Positions 36,782 to 51,464 are shown, counted from the first letter of the stretch. The stretch: DNA of 64,000 bases from Cymbidium sinense (GCA_021442155.1 CM038216.1:156163983-156227982); one strand, 5' to 3'. A program made the numbers and translations. The notes: generated by a model from the letters alone, not told the origin.

Positions 36782-39070
36782 ATGTTTGGAGGAAGTAGAG
36801 ATTCATTAAAAGAGAATGCTTGCAGGATGGTTAGGAGTAAAATTAAATTAGAATTAGAGGAGCACATCCGAGTTCTTTCTTTACTTACTCATAAGTTATC
36901 TTGTATTAACAATACTTTAAATTTAATATTCTCTCTTTCTTATTATGTTTAAGTATGCAATACTCTAGATTTATGATTATTTTATGTTGAATAGTGTACT
37001 ATTTTTATATGAATTAATATATAAAAAAATTATTTATGCTCAAATATTTAAGTTTTTTTTTTGCACTTAATTTATTGGCAATCTGGCTAATTTTTAAGTT
37101 AAAGTAGATTGTGATCTAAATTTATCTGAAGAGTTGTAGAAGAATAGTAGTTAAAATAAATAGATTTACTAAATAGGCATAAGACATATGCTATTTCGAA
37201 TCCACGGTCATTAAAGGGAAATTTGTATAATGCATTCACTTAAAATTTAATTAGAGTAGAAGGATTAGCTAGTCAAAAAAAGTGGTTTGGTTATGTTAAT
37301 CTAGGCATAGACAATATAACATTTATGCTCTTGATTAACAACCACACAAAATTTTAACTAACATTCACTAAGTACATAAAAACAATCATGTTTTTCATAA
37401 ACTTATAGTACAATTTTAAAAATTAAGAAAACTCTATTTTCAAAGATAACTATAATAATTTTTGAGTTATTTTAAAATTTTGTATTATCACTTAGTTGGA
37501 TAAAAATCAAGCCTAATAATAGATTAGTATTTAACTTAATTAGATTTTCAAACAAATCCTCATGAGAGTGGTACTCTATTTATCATTATATTATTTGAAG
37601 GTGCACTTGCATTACATTATTACCGGTAAGAAGATAAGAAAGTTATTTGGTGCGAGTTGAAATCATCCTCATATGGTGCTAAAGAGCCATTCGCCTCCCT
37701 GACGAATCAATATTTATGTCGTATATATTACTAAATTATATTATGAAATTGCTTATAGGTTGGTGAGTAACTCCATTTCAGTAGTGAAAAGTGGTTAGTT
37801 ACCAACCATTATTGAAGGTAAGTGTTCTCTCCTTAATGAAGTTAAGTCATAAGATTTAGCACACATTTGGCTTAGGATTAACATGATGATAAATATGTTC
37901 TTAGGTCAAGGCCCAAGTGCATAGGTTGCGTCATTGATTTTGTAATGGGTTTTCAATGCCATTTTTTTACTTTGCCAATAAGCATTTTGGATAGGGAGTT
38001 CTCCCATATTGGTTGCATTAATACCCTTTTCTCTTGCCCCGGATCTAAGATTAATGAAGGGAGGACTTCGTTTCACATCAGAACCAAGTTCGACGGCCGA
38101 ATAGATTTCCAGATTTAGTGCCTCGACACTAGAAAAATAATGCTACGGCACTGTGCTTAAGAGGTTTCTTGATTTTGTAACTCAATAGGGCAGCGTTGAG
38201 GTGCTAGATATTTGGTGCCTCACCGCTATGTGGTGGAGCATCAAATACTTCATTCTCGAGCTTAGCCTGGCATTGGGAGTTAAAGCAAAGCAAAAGCATA
38301 AGCTCTATTTTTAGTAGATTCTTCTAGAATTAATAATTTTATAAAAATTTGATGGCATAATATTTTAGCAGTGCTATATTATATGGTAGTTTAGTGCAAG
38401 AAGTAATCTTCTAGTACTTCTCTCCTATTCCAAATCAAAGATCGATGTAGGGAGGATTTTTATCTCATGCTGGAACCAAGTTTGACAGCGGAGGTCTTTT
38501 AGACTTAAAATTCTTGAGATTCTTCCACCTAAAATGTTTATTAACAAAATTGAATTCTTACTCCATATCTAAGATCGACGGAGAGGAACATTTCACCGGA
38601 TCTAGGATCTATTATGGAATTCTGAATTTTCTATATGGAAAAGAAATTGCATAGAAGAACTTTTACCTAGAGTTTGCAACGGTTGCACTTGGTTTTGCCT
38701 CGTGAGTAGAACATACCCCTTGTATGGCGGCAATACTCAGAGAGGGCGTTTAAGAGTACAGGAAGAGATAGAGGGAGTAGAATCAATTCTAAGAATTCTG
38801 AAATTTCAGCAGTTGAAAGGGGAAGAGAAGAGGAATGGTAGTTGGCAGTTCCCCCTCTTTTGTAGAGGTTTTGGTTAACCGTTCCAGCCTTTGGGTGGTT
38901 TTTTGCTCCATAACTGTTCTCCTACTCTCCTTAGGCAGTTATCACAAGGGATAATTTTCTTTCTTTTAAAATTGAAGGCCGTCATGATAGTGCCATGGTG
39001 CTACGCAATTTAAGTGGACAACTGCTCGGGGCAGTTTGTGTTTCTAGATTCAGAAGATGGACCTAGAGCT
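36300..39070. repeat. Decayed repeat with GGCAC/GTGCC words, probably retroelement-derived
   Basis: Clusters of TGCCACG, GAGGCACT, CGGCACTGTG and GGTGCCTC words occur at 36365-36396, 36530-36544, 38117-38156, 38190-38232 and 38989-39005. Three diverged direct copies of a GATC(T/G)AAGAT...GGGAGGA segment lie at 38041-38100, 38431-38500 and 38563-38610. No coding domain is recognisable. The mixture resembles non-coding parts of plant LTR elements, but I found no LTR pair or primer-binding site. Confidence 0.5.
36729..36784. repeat. (GT)n microsatellite
   Basis: GAGTGT units grade into a pure GT run and end in TATGTGTATATG. Open frames on both strands here (36562-36867 minus, 36710-36952 plus) are His/Thr and Cys/Val repeats created by the array. 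Confidence 0.95.
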
Positions 39071-41397
<2,327 letters not shown>

Positions 41398-41664
41398 GTG
41401 TATGAATTTATCATTAAATTATCTCAAATGTCTAAAAAAATAAAAAAGAAGAAGAAGAAGAAGAATGAAACACTCCATTGTAATAATATATAAAGGTTGA
41501 TGGAAACATGGGATTTCTCATTTATTTCCAAAGAAATTACCAAAATATCCCCCCATCAAAATTTTTCTCAAGAAAAAAAAAATATTAGCCACCTTTCATG
41601 CTCCATGGTGAAAATTCCCAATCTTCTATTAGAAGGCTTCCAACATTAATTTTCAAGTAATTTA

Positions 41665-42158
41665 TAGACTATTTGGTTTGATGACTTTTGAATGTACAAT
41701 AAAGTAAATACATGTGATTTTAACTTTTAGTGTGTTTGGCATGATGAAAAGTAAAATTTCAAAGTAATGTGATGTATTTAGAATACATTGGAAGAGTCAA
41801 TTTTAGTGTATTTGGGATTCAAAGTAATGTACCCAAAATAATGGATCAGATTATTACCGCCGATGATCGCCACCGCTCGCTGCCGGTCATCGTCGCCGCC
41901 CGTTGTCGGCTACAGTCGACCGTTGGCTGCCGCCGCCAACCCCACTACTGGGCACCTACCATCAGCCACCGCCACCCACAACCCAAAAATACTTTACATT
42001 ACATTTATTGTACCAATAATAATAATAATAATAATAAACTCATGTATTTGTTGAGTTTTTAACCAAACAACCTAAAGTAATCCAAATATATTACATTCAC
42101 TTTACACTATATTTCTTTTACACTGCATTTCTTTTTCAATCATCGAAACAACCCCTTA
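41665..42158. mobile_element. MITE-like element with GC-rich interior
   Basis: The left end reads TAGACTATTTGGTTTGATGA and the right end in reverse reads TAAGGGGTTGTTTCGATGA, giving imperfect inverted ends. Sub-terminal words also pair: AAAGTAATGTGATGTATTT on the left and the complement of AAATATATTACATTCACTTT on the right. The centre (41857-41990) is a striking GCC/GCCGCC-rich patch in an otherwise AT-rich region. Open frames across the patch (41769-42062, 41863-42054) are in two frames at once and look like low-complexity artefacts. The class (hAT or Mutator type) is uncertain. Confidence 0.6.
42015..42037. repeat. (AAT)n microsatellite
   Basis: About seven and a half AAT units inside the right half of the MITE-like element. 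Confidence 0.95.
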
Positions 42159-43056
42159 GAGGATGATAAAAAGGAGACACAAATTATAAGCTCTCAATAC
42201 AAATTTATTTTCTAAAAGAAAACATGTGGTGTATTCAATATTTTATTAAGTCTTTTCTTTAAATGTTAGAAAGAAATTTAAAATTGAAGAAAACTTAATT
42301 TCATTCTTGATTGCTTAGGGGCTATTTAGGATCACCTTTTTTTTGTTTAATGTTATATGCTTTAATTTTATTTTATTTATATTTTGATTCAAAATAAAAT
42401 ATATTTAGTGGAGATAGTTATTTTGAAAATACTCAAAAGAATTTATTTTGAGTATTTTAAAAAATATGTTATTTATTTAATGAAAAATTTGCATGGATTT
42501 TTCTATGATACTTGAATATTAGAAATTGTGATAGGGATACATGCATTTTATAAATATATGAGTTATTTCATTGATTGTAAATAAAATATTTTGAAATATA
42601 TTTATGTTGATAATTTAATGCAATGTAATACAATGGGTGGCAAAGGATAATAGTGGTTAGAAGAGACCCGACAACAATGGATATGGATGAGTAGAGAGAG
42701 GAGATGGCACGAGTAAATGACTAGATGAAAGCAGCCAAATGAGAACTTAGCATGTAAATTGTAAATTTCTTTATTTTGGTAACTTTCAAATGCAATGAAG
42801 ATAAGAAATTTAAATTCATGAAAGTTTTACAAATATTTCTTTGCTTTATAACTAATTTAACTAAAGTTGGAATGCAAGAAAAGTAATCCAATATACTTGA
42901 CCACAAATGAATAATGTTCGAGACCTAGAAATTCTTCTCATTCAAATTTATCACATTTTTCTCAAGCATATAAGATACAAATTGCATGTCACAACAATTA
43001 ACCTTATTTGATACAATGAAAAAATTAAAACTTAATTTGAATTTTAAACAAGTCCT
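42159..43056. other. AT-rich 3' flank of the terpene synthase pseudogene
   Basis: No gene is seen. The stretch separates the MITE-like element from the last exon of the minus-strand pseudogene. The frame at 42721-42906 has no motif. Confidence 0.55.
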
Positions 43057-45360
43057 TTAATAAAACAACACAATTATTGTACTGACATGAATAGAATATA
43101 TTATTGTACTTGAAGTGCATGAAGCAATCTCCAAATTTATTTGAATTGGTTCAATAAGAAGAGCAGTGATATTATCTTTCATGGCTTGAGTAGAATATGT
43201 ATAATTGTCTTGGACGTCTTTGTATACTAACTCAATTACCTTTCCCAAGTTGATGATTGCTTGAAGTAAATGGATAGGTATATTAATTTTAGAAAACGTG
43301 AACTCTCTATTCAATATTTTCCACTCTTCCTCCACCATTTCCCTAAGTTTCTTGCAAGCTTCCTCCTCGGAGCATCCATGTTCCATAGCGTAATTTGCAA
43401 ACAAGCAACATGTTTTCTTTTCTGTTCTTCCTGTAAGAAATTAATCATGTTATTAGCTTATATTCAGAGTTGGAGGTTATTCTATGATGAATTAAATTAT
43501 ATAAGTAAATATTTGTTAAACATATTTGGATTTGAAACTTACCTCATGTGAAGCAATGTCATTTACAACCCTAGAAAAAAAATTGATTGATTTAATGATT
43601 CGAGGCATCATCCAATCAAAGAAATCTTTAGAAATTTCATCATCCCTATGCATCATATGCACATGCAAGACAACTATAAGGGATGTAATAAGGCCGACTC
43701 TCAAATATTCATCAAGCTTTGGAACATATCCATCATTTGCCCATTTGGCTTCTTGAAAGTATGCTTTGCTCAATCGCTTCATCTAAAAAAATTAATGACA
43801 TGACATATTACTCACAAGTTTTTGGGGTGTTAGACATATCAATTGGTATAAAGATGATTACCTCCTCTTTAACATATTGCACATGAAATGAATATTGTTC
43901 TTGCTCTAGTGCCTCAATCTCGTTGAAGGTATTGTACATGGCAAGGAACAAGTGTTGCATATATTGAGGCAACTTTGGATATTTTCAGGTTCCCAACTAT
44001 AATTGATACATAATGAAAATTTAGCTAATTTTAATCAATAAGACATTAATTTTAAAAAGATTAAGTGGGGCTAATCCACATTTTACCTCGATTGCATCGA
44101 AGTAACGAAGCTCTTCGATTGTCCCATAAACATCATAAATATCATCAAGAATAGATATTAGTGTTGCCACCTTTTCATCAATCTTGCACGTGAATAGTGG
44201 GGTTCAAAGTACACTGAAAGGGGCCAAAAATAAAGCTCTAATAACCTATCACGTGTGAATGGCAATTTTTTGGCCAAGCTTAAATCCTTCCACCATCTGC
44301 AATGTTGATTACACATCGTTACAAATGAGATAAAATTTGAACAATAATTTTAAAAGTTTGTCAAAGTAGATAATGTATTATACAAAAATATATTTGAGTT
44401 ATAATCATATAGTATTTGAAAATGCAACTATCTGATAAATATAATTTATATTTTTAGTTAAAGTTATGACTTAAAGCAACTCAATGAGCAACATTTCTTA
44501 TTTTATATTAACACCATTTAAAGAAGCACTACTATTCATATTTGTAAGTAAAAAAATACTATATCAATTGAAAGTTATATGTTAGAATTAAAAATACATA
44601 TGAACATAACTCCAAATTCTTTTAGTCTAAATATTTAAAAGTGTAAGAAAACTTACATGGATAAACTCCGTGCTTCATCTTGATGAATAGCTTGCAACAA
44701 AGCAAAATCTAATTTTGCAAATTTAAGCAAGGCATCATTGCCCGTGCTTTCTCTTCAAAGTATGAAATGTAATGTTTAGCCTTCAACCTATCTACTCTTC
44801 TCACCAATGGAATTTCTAAACTATTTAATACCATCTTTGATAAATATGGATCCACGAAGATAATGACTTGAGTTGAATTTTTGAAAACTCTAATGCTTTG
44901 TCCAATATTTCTTCACCGGGAATGAAGATGACTTCATATAGCCAACATTTAACAAAGCTTTTAGCTATTCAAGAAATCAGTGAATTCTCCTTTTCATCCA
45001 AAATTTGCTAAATACATCTGAAAAATAATAATAAATAATAGACTTGAAACACTTCTTATATATATAAAGGAAAAAAATGTAGATTTTAATTAATGTTATT
45101 ATGGCTAGAACTTATCACATGAAACAATATATCTTTGTTGTCTTAGTAGACTAAAAATAGAGTGCAACTGTAGATCTTTATCGTTAACACCGGTTTGATG
45201 AATTGAGTAATTTTTCTTCAATTTCCTTCTCAAAATGATAAGTTACTCCAAGACATTGAATTCTATCAATAAGTTGTAGTGAATGCGATGGATCAATGGA
45301 ATCAAGGAGCATTTTCCTTACTTCAATTTTGAGCTCTTCATTCTTTAATTTGAGCATTAG
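43057..45360 (-). pseudogene. Class I terpene synthase pseudogene (exons 7 to 2), probably TPS-a type
   Basis: Six exons of a plant terpene synthase can be placed: exon 2 45116-~45355, exon 3 44657-45017, exon 4 44087-44296, exon 5 43862-43996, exon 6 43543-43782, exon 7 43057-43430. Such enzymes ionise a prenyl diphosphate, usually farnesyl or geranyl diphosphate. Visible motifs are RDR (exon 4), DDIYD (44132-44146) and an NSE-type motif NDIASHEEE across the exon 6/7 junction; exon 6 is fully open (80 codons). Lesions: stops near 45185, intron 2 donor GT changed to AT (45114-45115), several frameshifts and stops in exon 3, two opposing frameshifts in exon 4 around [12 protein letters not shown], one missing base in exon 5 near 43978, and a frameshift in exon 7 near 43405. 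The usual C-terminal stop is not seen and the frame runs about 28 codons further. Exon 1 with its RR(x)8W motif is not recognisable. Similarity to TPS-a sesquiterpene synthases is judged from motifs only. Confidence 0.93.
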
Positions 45361-45947
45361 TTAAAAGTGAAGAGGAAATAGTAAAACAAAAAATATTTGG
45401 ATATATTTAGTTTATTTTGAGAGATTAGCTAGTATTGAATTTAGAAGTGGTAATAAGTAAGAATACTTTTATGAAAACCATATACTTTAAAACATAATTT
45501 TATTTGATTTTGTTAAAGAAAAACAAATAAACGTACAAATTTATGAAATTACTTACATAACAAGAAAACCATCATAAATATACTTAAAAAATAAAACGAT
45601 AAATTTGCAACTTTGAAAAATTCATCTTAAATATCCAAAGTTAATTTGTTCATGGTTGGAAATGAAGAAGATTTTAAGAGCCAAATATTATCCTAAAAAC
45701 CATGATAAGAAACTCCATGTGAAATTAATAAATCTTAGACATACAAGTACATAAATAGTTGAGTATATGAATACATTTAAGGACTTAGTAGCCATGATAC
45801 ACTATACTAATCAAGAATGTTAGCTAGCTAACTAGTTTGTCATTGACCTAAGAGGAGAAATTAGAAATGAAGTAGAGCTTCATGATCCCTGACTTTAGAA
45901 AATGTCTTTCACTTTTTACTCTTTAAAATGCATAAGAAAGTAGTGTG
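45361..45947 (-). other. 5' flank of the terpene synthase pseudogene, possible exon 1 remnant
   Basis: Exon 1 should lie here. On the minus strand an ATG starting MATKSLNVF is at about 45795 but closes after 34 codons. A TATCAT...ATTTGG pattern near 45685-45710 could be a remnant of the YHPS-W region. Both are weak, so I do not call an exon. Confidence 0.3.
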
Positions 45948-46069
45948 GTGTTTAATTTTGGATGTGAGGGGACACCACATAGATCAGGGGTACTTATTGA
46001 AGTGATCGAGTACGACATTAAGATATGATGTACTATCTCGAAAGATAGAGGCATGACCCTACAATGGAC
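45948..46069 (+). repeat. Isolated Y-block start fragment
   Basis: About 120 bases match the X/Y boundary at 51412-51540 and 26810-26935 (TACTTATTGAAGTGATCGAG at 45991, TACAATGGAC at 46060). The match stops exactly where TGTTGACC begins at 46070, which suggests an insertion or deletion breakpoint. Confidence 0.75.
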
Positions 46070-46260
46070 TGTTGACCGCACTTTTGGAGTGAGTTCTCAA
46101 TTTCCCCATCATAGATCTAGGACTCTTCTAGACACTAAGAGCTCCTTAGTATTAAGACACTTCTAGTGATTAGGTGAACACTTAACCTAAGGTAGAAACT
46201 TAGAAGATTAATCATGGATTATGCCTTGGATTTAGGAGACTACCCCATAACCTAAACCCA
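46070..46260 (+). repeat. TGTTGACC block with terminal hairpin, copy 2
   Basis: It is homologous to 17591-17790. It begins TGTTGACCGCACTTTTGG and keeps GGAGTGA and AGATCTAGGA words. Its sharp left boundary against a truncated Y fragment supports its being the left end of an inserted element. Confidence 0.65.
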
Positions 46261-47593
46261 ATCCATGTTCACCTTCTCAAACCAGACCTCAAATTCAATT
46301 CAAATACCAAATCCAAATTCAAATACCAAATCCAAATCCAAATTCCAAATCAAATGATTGAAATCCATGATCAAATCCAAACTCAAAATTCTTCCTAAGT
46401 CCTATGATTTTATCTTATGGACTTAGCCTTAAAATCCAATTCAATTCAAATTCAATTGATTTTCCAAGATCAATTCAATCCCTTAGTCATCCTATCAAAT
46501 TCAAATCCTAGTTCAATTCAATTGACAAGATCAATACAAACCCCAAATCCTCTTTAAATCTTATGATTGGATTCCATGGACTTAGCTAAATCTCCATCCA
46601 ATTCAATCCAAACTTGATTGATCTCATCATGAATCAATCATATTTTTGATGATCTCCTTCAATATAATTGAAATCTACACTCAAATCATTAAAATTAAAT
46701 CAAATTTCCTTCTAAGCCCTTTGGACCTACCTTCCTGAGATTAGCCAAATTTGCCTTCAAATCCTTCAAACTCAATTGATTTTCTTATAAATCACACATT
46801 CAATTATATTCCCAAATATAAATCAAATATACATTCAAAAGACCAAAAAAAATCAAATCAAAACCCAATCCAAGACCCTTTAAGTCAATTCTTTGGACTT
46901 AGCCAAATTCTATCCAAATTAAGTCAAAGTTAATGGATTTTCTCTTGACTCAATCATTCCTTCAATCACCTATCCAAATATAAATGAAACCTACAATCAT
47001 CAAACCAAACTAAGATCAACTCAAGTCAAACCCAACTTATCCCTTTTGGCTTGAAAATTTCAAAATAAGCCAAAATTGATTGCGTTGGTTTATATTTCAA
47101 TCCTAAGCTCATATATAAATTCAACTAAACCTTATTCAAACCAAAATCATGCTGATTGACCCACTTAGGTCCACTTGACTCAAAGTGACCTAAATGATCG
47201 TTTTGAGCCAAGTTCTAATCCAACCCAAATTGGATTGAACCAAACCCACAAAAACCTTCTATCATGATTATTGATCACCCTAGGATGATTAATTATCACA
47301 AAATGGGTCAAATCAAGTCAACTTGGTCATTTGACCAAGTCAACCCTTTAGCCCACATAACCTAAACAAAACTTACATCAAATTTATTTGACAATTTGAT
47401 TCACACCAACCCATAATCAATGATTGAACATGAGACTACCAATGCCAAACTAAACCCAATTGTCCATTTGACCCAAGTTGACCCTAAATTAACCTAAAGG
47501 CCAAATAGGTCAAATCATGATCCAACCCAAATTGATTGCAACCTCCAAGTTCATTCCAAATTGATTATTGAACTTGACTAAAGTCATACTGAC
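46261..47593 (+). repeat. CCAAATC and TTGACC tract leading into U2
   Basis: 46300-46700 consists of CCAAATCCAAATTC-like words, then TTGACC/GACCAAATT words. It corresponds to 17800-18700. The open frame 46751-46933 is Ser/Asn-rich low complexity and not a gene. Confidence 0.7.
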
Positions 47594-48060
47594 TTTGACC
47601 AATTGACACTGAACTTAGCACAATTGACCTAAATTTGGCTAAATCTAATTCAAACCAAACCTACAATCACCTACAATTGATCAATTGAACATGAACCAAC
47701 ACCTAACTCTAATTTGGAATTTGGTCAAATTGGTCAACTTGACCCATTTGACCTATATGAATCCAAATGAGCCAAAATCAAGCCAGGCCAAATTGATTGA
47801 AACCACTTGGATCAAAACTCTTCAAATCATCATTTAAACCTAATCAAAGTTTTAGTTTGACCCAATTTGACCAATTGGTCAACCTAACCCAACCTATCCT
47901 AATTTGACCTGTGAGGGTCAAATTGAGCCAAACCTTTGAACTAAGCCTTGATCACTTGGAACCTGACCAAACCTGACCTAAACTCACCTTGGGTCAGCCC
48001 AAAACTAGTCAAACCTAATTGGATTCCAACCCAAGTAATCTCCCTTGGATATACTACCTC

Positions 48061-49030
48061 ACATAGGATTCTCCCCAAAATAGCAAAGTCCACTCTCCTA
48101 TCACCCTTGGCAACCATCAAGCACCCATTTTGGGGTCTGACCTAGCCACCTAGCCCACCTAAAGTGGGCTAGGCTTGCCATGGACTAAAGGGAGGTAAGT
48201 TAACTCACCTCCTTCATGAACTGAAAACCCAATGGATACAAACCACCCTATTGTTGCCTTAAGCTGCCTCCCAAGCCTTCCTCCACTCAAGTCTTGCAAT
48301 GTGGAGGTGATGGAGACAACTCGGTGCTCTCAGGTGGTCGACAAAAATGGGAGACGATCCTCCATCCACATTTGAGGGATATGCCCCTCAATTCTCACAG
48401 AAAGACATCCATTTGATTAGAGAGCTTCTTAAGGCAATTCTGAGTCCCCTAATGAGCTCTCAAGCAATCCCAAAGCTTCCTCTCGCCAAATTTTTCCTTC
48501 TCGAGCACATACGAAATAGGGCAAGTCTTCTCCAATTTGAACTTCCTCATCTCTCAATCAAACCAAATTCCTCTTGCACCATATCCACATCAAAGCCATA
48601 CAAATCTTCCCCCGAGCTCCAAGCCTATTAGAGGTGCCACTTTGATCAAGATCGAGCCTCCAAAAGATGAATCTTGGCCTCCCAAGCAATCTACAAGGAA
48701 CCAATCCAATTGCAGCTCAACAAGGCTTCATCTCAACCATATGAAGCTTCCTCAAGCATGCGAGCTACCGGTGTTAGCTCAGGTGAGGTAATGCCATTAA
48801 AATAGAGCTCTCTTCAACTTTTTTGGAGCTTTTCATAGAAAAAGTGCATGTGCATTGATCATAGCTGCTGGATCATCTTAGATACTTTGCGCGAAGGTGT
48901 GGGATCAATTTAGAGTGAGAGCTTGAGTGATCGAAACAACGTACGCTCATCTCTCATCGCCAGGTAGACACATGCCATCCGTTCTACATGATTGGAATGG
49001 ACGGTTATGATTTGATCTCATTCGATCGAT
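48061..49030 (+). repeat. GC-richer block of U2
   Basis: Counterpart of 23391-24380. Two overlapping open frames (48347-48631 and 48537-48791) span it, but neither is conserved in U1, where insertions and deletions break them. The block ends with GTGAGGTAATG (48783) as in U1. Its hairpin region near 48920 is eroded. Confidence 0.55.
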
Positions 49031-49147
49031 TTATTTCAACAATGGTTAACCGAGATTAAGGTCATTAATCTTAGATCGATCAAAGACACAAAACATGTGT
49101 CTCTGTCACCGACAAACATTAATGATAACTTAAATATCCAATCGATA

Positions 49148-49166
49148 CCACATGGGCACCATGTGG
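49148..49166. other. Perfect palindrome CCACATGG-gca-CCATGTGG
   Basis: Eight-base arms flank a 3-base spacer. The U1 counterpart near 24490 has CCACGTGG and a different right side, so the palindrome is specific to U2. Its function is unknown. Confidence 0.9.
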
Positions 49167-50540
49167 CATTGCAAGATTGGAATTAGATTAATTAATTAAT
49201 TAGTTTTAATGGCTTAAACTTCATAAAATCATAAAAAAAATCTAAAAATTACAAATAAATACTTATTTTAAAGGTATTTTAGAGAGGAATTTAGTAAAAA
49301 TATCCTTGGTTAATTTTGAATAGTAATTAGGGCCTAATTAGGATTTAATTGAAAAATTAATTAGTTTGATTACTCTCTAATTAAATATTAAATTAACCTT
49401 AAATTTTTTGAGATTGTTTAAGGGGATGACCTCTCCCTCCCCTAATTTTCTTAAGATTTATTGATTAATTAATTAGAGAAATTAGCCAATTAAGCCTTAA
49501 TTGCTCTCTTAATTTAATTAAGGGTTAATTAATCACATGAACAATAACTATAATTAATTTCATTTTCATATCATTAAAACAATGAGGGGACTTATAGAAT
49601 AGAATGATCTCTTTAATCTCTTTCACCAAGTTCATTTCACTTTTCAAGAAAATTAATTAAGGATTAATTAGTTAATTACTTAATTAGTCAAATTAAGATA
49701 TAAAATATATCTAATCCTAATTAATTGATGGGTAGATCTTTTAGTGTTTAATAACCTAAAGATATTTAAGAAAATTATGGTTAATCCACATGTGTGGGAA
49801 AATCATGAGAGTACTTAAGTCCCTTAATCTAATTAATTATTAATTATGAGCCAATTACATTAGGCCCTTTCATTTCTTAGGATCATTGTAAAGTTATTTT
49901 TTCATGCATATCATGTTGGCTCATAATTATTTAGTTAGTTACTTTAAGGTAACATAGGGAAGGTTAGTTAATGAACTTAATTCATGTCATAACTTAATTA
50001 ACCCATAACTTAATTACTTTTTATTAAACAAAATTAATTCACAATCATTGGAATGGGTTAGGATTAGCAAACTTCCTATCATATTTCTTTAAATTAAATC
50101 AAACTTGAAACTAAAATAATGAAATTTAAAAAGCTTTGGTTTGCTTTCAATGATATTATTTGATATGATTGTCCTTAGGAAATAATTTGATCGAATGAAA
50201 TCATGTGTTCATGTTTAGTTATACCTTTCCAATCATATTAAATATTGTATTTCATCTGAAATTATGCATTCATCTTTTCAAAATTAATTAAATCAAATGA
50301 TTTTTCTTTATGTTAAGCTTACATGTGTTGATTTAATTTAATATATGCGCCGCTATTATCACTATTAAATCCAAACATATTTTTCAAAAGCTTATAAATG
50401 AATAATAGCATATGTGGTGATGCTTGTTATAAATATAGGAGATGTATGTGATTAAAGCTTAAGTATGTGTAGTAAAGCTTTCTTTTCCTTAATTCATATG
50501 TAGTTTTACATGCATTTGAATGTTAATAAGTATATAGTCC

Positions 50541-51280
50541 GCACATCGGGAATGAGACTTTAGCTAGCTAAGGAGATCATTTGATTTCCTCACTTTAATT
50601 AACAACACGTACTTATTTGATTTCATTTATATGTATCCTTGCATTAGAAAATAGAAAGAACTTTATTTCACATATGTAAATACTTCAATCAAATCAAAAT
50701 ATAATTTTTGCATGGTTTTCCTTCCTTTAGTTATGTATACATCCATATGTATTTGAAAAGCAAGTGTTTAGTCTTGGACATCCAGGAATGAGGCTTTAAG
50801 TAGCCCCAAGGAGGTCATTTGATTTCCACACTTCCTTTGTTAATAATGGCATATACTAGCTTATGTCTCTTATCATGTGTGTGTATTTAATTATGGAATT
50901 GAAACCCCATTCTTTATCAAAATACATTCATGAATGACTAAGTTATTAAGTTAATTAGTCATATGATTTGGACCTACTTTCAATGTTCACGTATATAAAT
51001 TTACATATGTTTGAATGCAAATGGGTATATAGTTTGGACATCCCGGGAATACGAAGCTTTAAGTAGCCCCAAGGAGGCCATTTGATTACCTCACTTCCCT
51101 AGTTAATAATGACACGCATACCTATTTAAGTTCATTCTATGTATTTTTGTATAAGAATTTGGATAGAACTTTAAATTAATATGATGATAATTCAATCAAA
51201 TGAAAAATATAAGCTTTAAATGTACATATCCATATTCTTCATTTAAGAATGCTAAAACATGTTGTATATATAGGTATACA
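50541..51280 (+). repeat. Three tandem modules in X block, U2
   Basis: Cores start at about 50541, 50776 and 51036. The first is eroded: GCACATCGGGAATGAG replaces the longer U1 form. The third is intact (GGACATCCCGGGAAT). Confidence 0.78.
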
Positions 51281-51464
51281 TCAGATTTATTCATATGCAT
51301 GTTCTATGTGATGGAAAGGAATGATTTAACATATATCATGTGAAAGTAATTCAATCAAATTAATCTTAAGATGCCTTTCATATTGAATGAAGTTATTTAA
51401 AATGAACTATGGTTTTTAATTTTGGTTATGTATATGGGGGACACCATGCAGATCTGAGGGTGTA

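Noticed and set aside
36562..36952. Two open frames on opposite strands with His/Thr and Cys/Val runs
   Set aside because: Both are created by the (GT)n microsatellite.
41769..42062. Overlapping frames rich in Arg, Pro and Ser across the GCC patch
   Set aside because: Two frames are open over the same low-complexity patch inside a MITE-like element, which indicates composition and not coding.
45680..45797. Exon 1 of the terpene synthase pseudogene
   Set aside because: An ATG with MATKS and a faint YH...W pattern are seen, but the RR(x)8W motif is not readable and the frame closes after 34 codons.
48347..48791. Overlapping open frames in the GC-richer block of U2
   Set aside because: The U1 counterpart (23660-24110) breaks both frames by insertions and deletions, and no known domain is visible.
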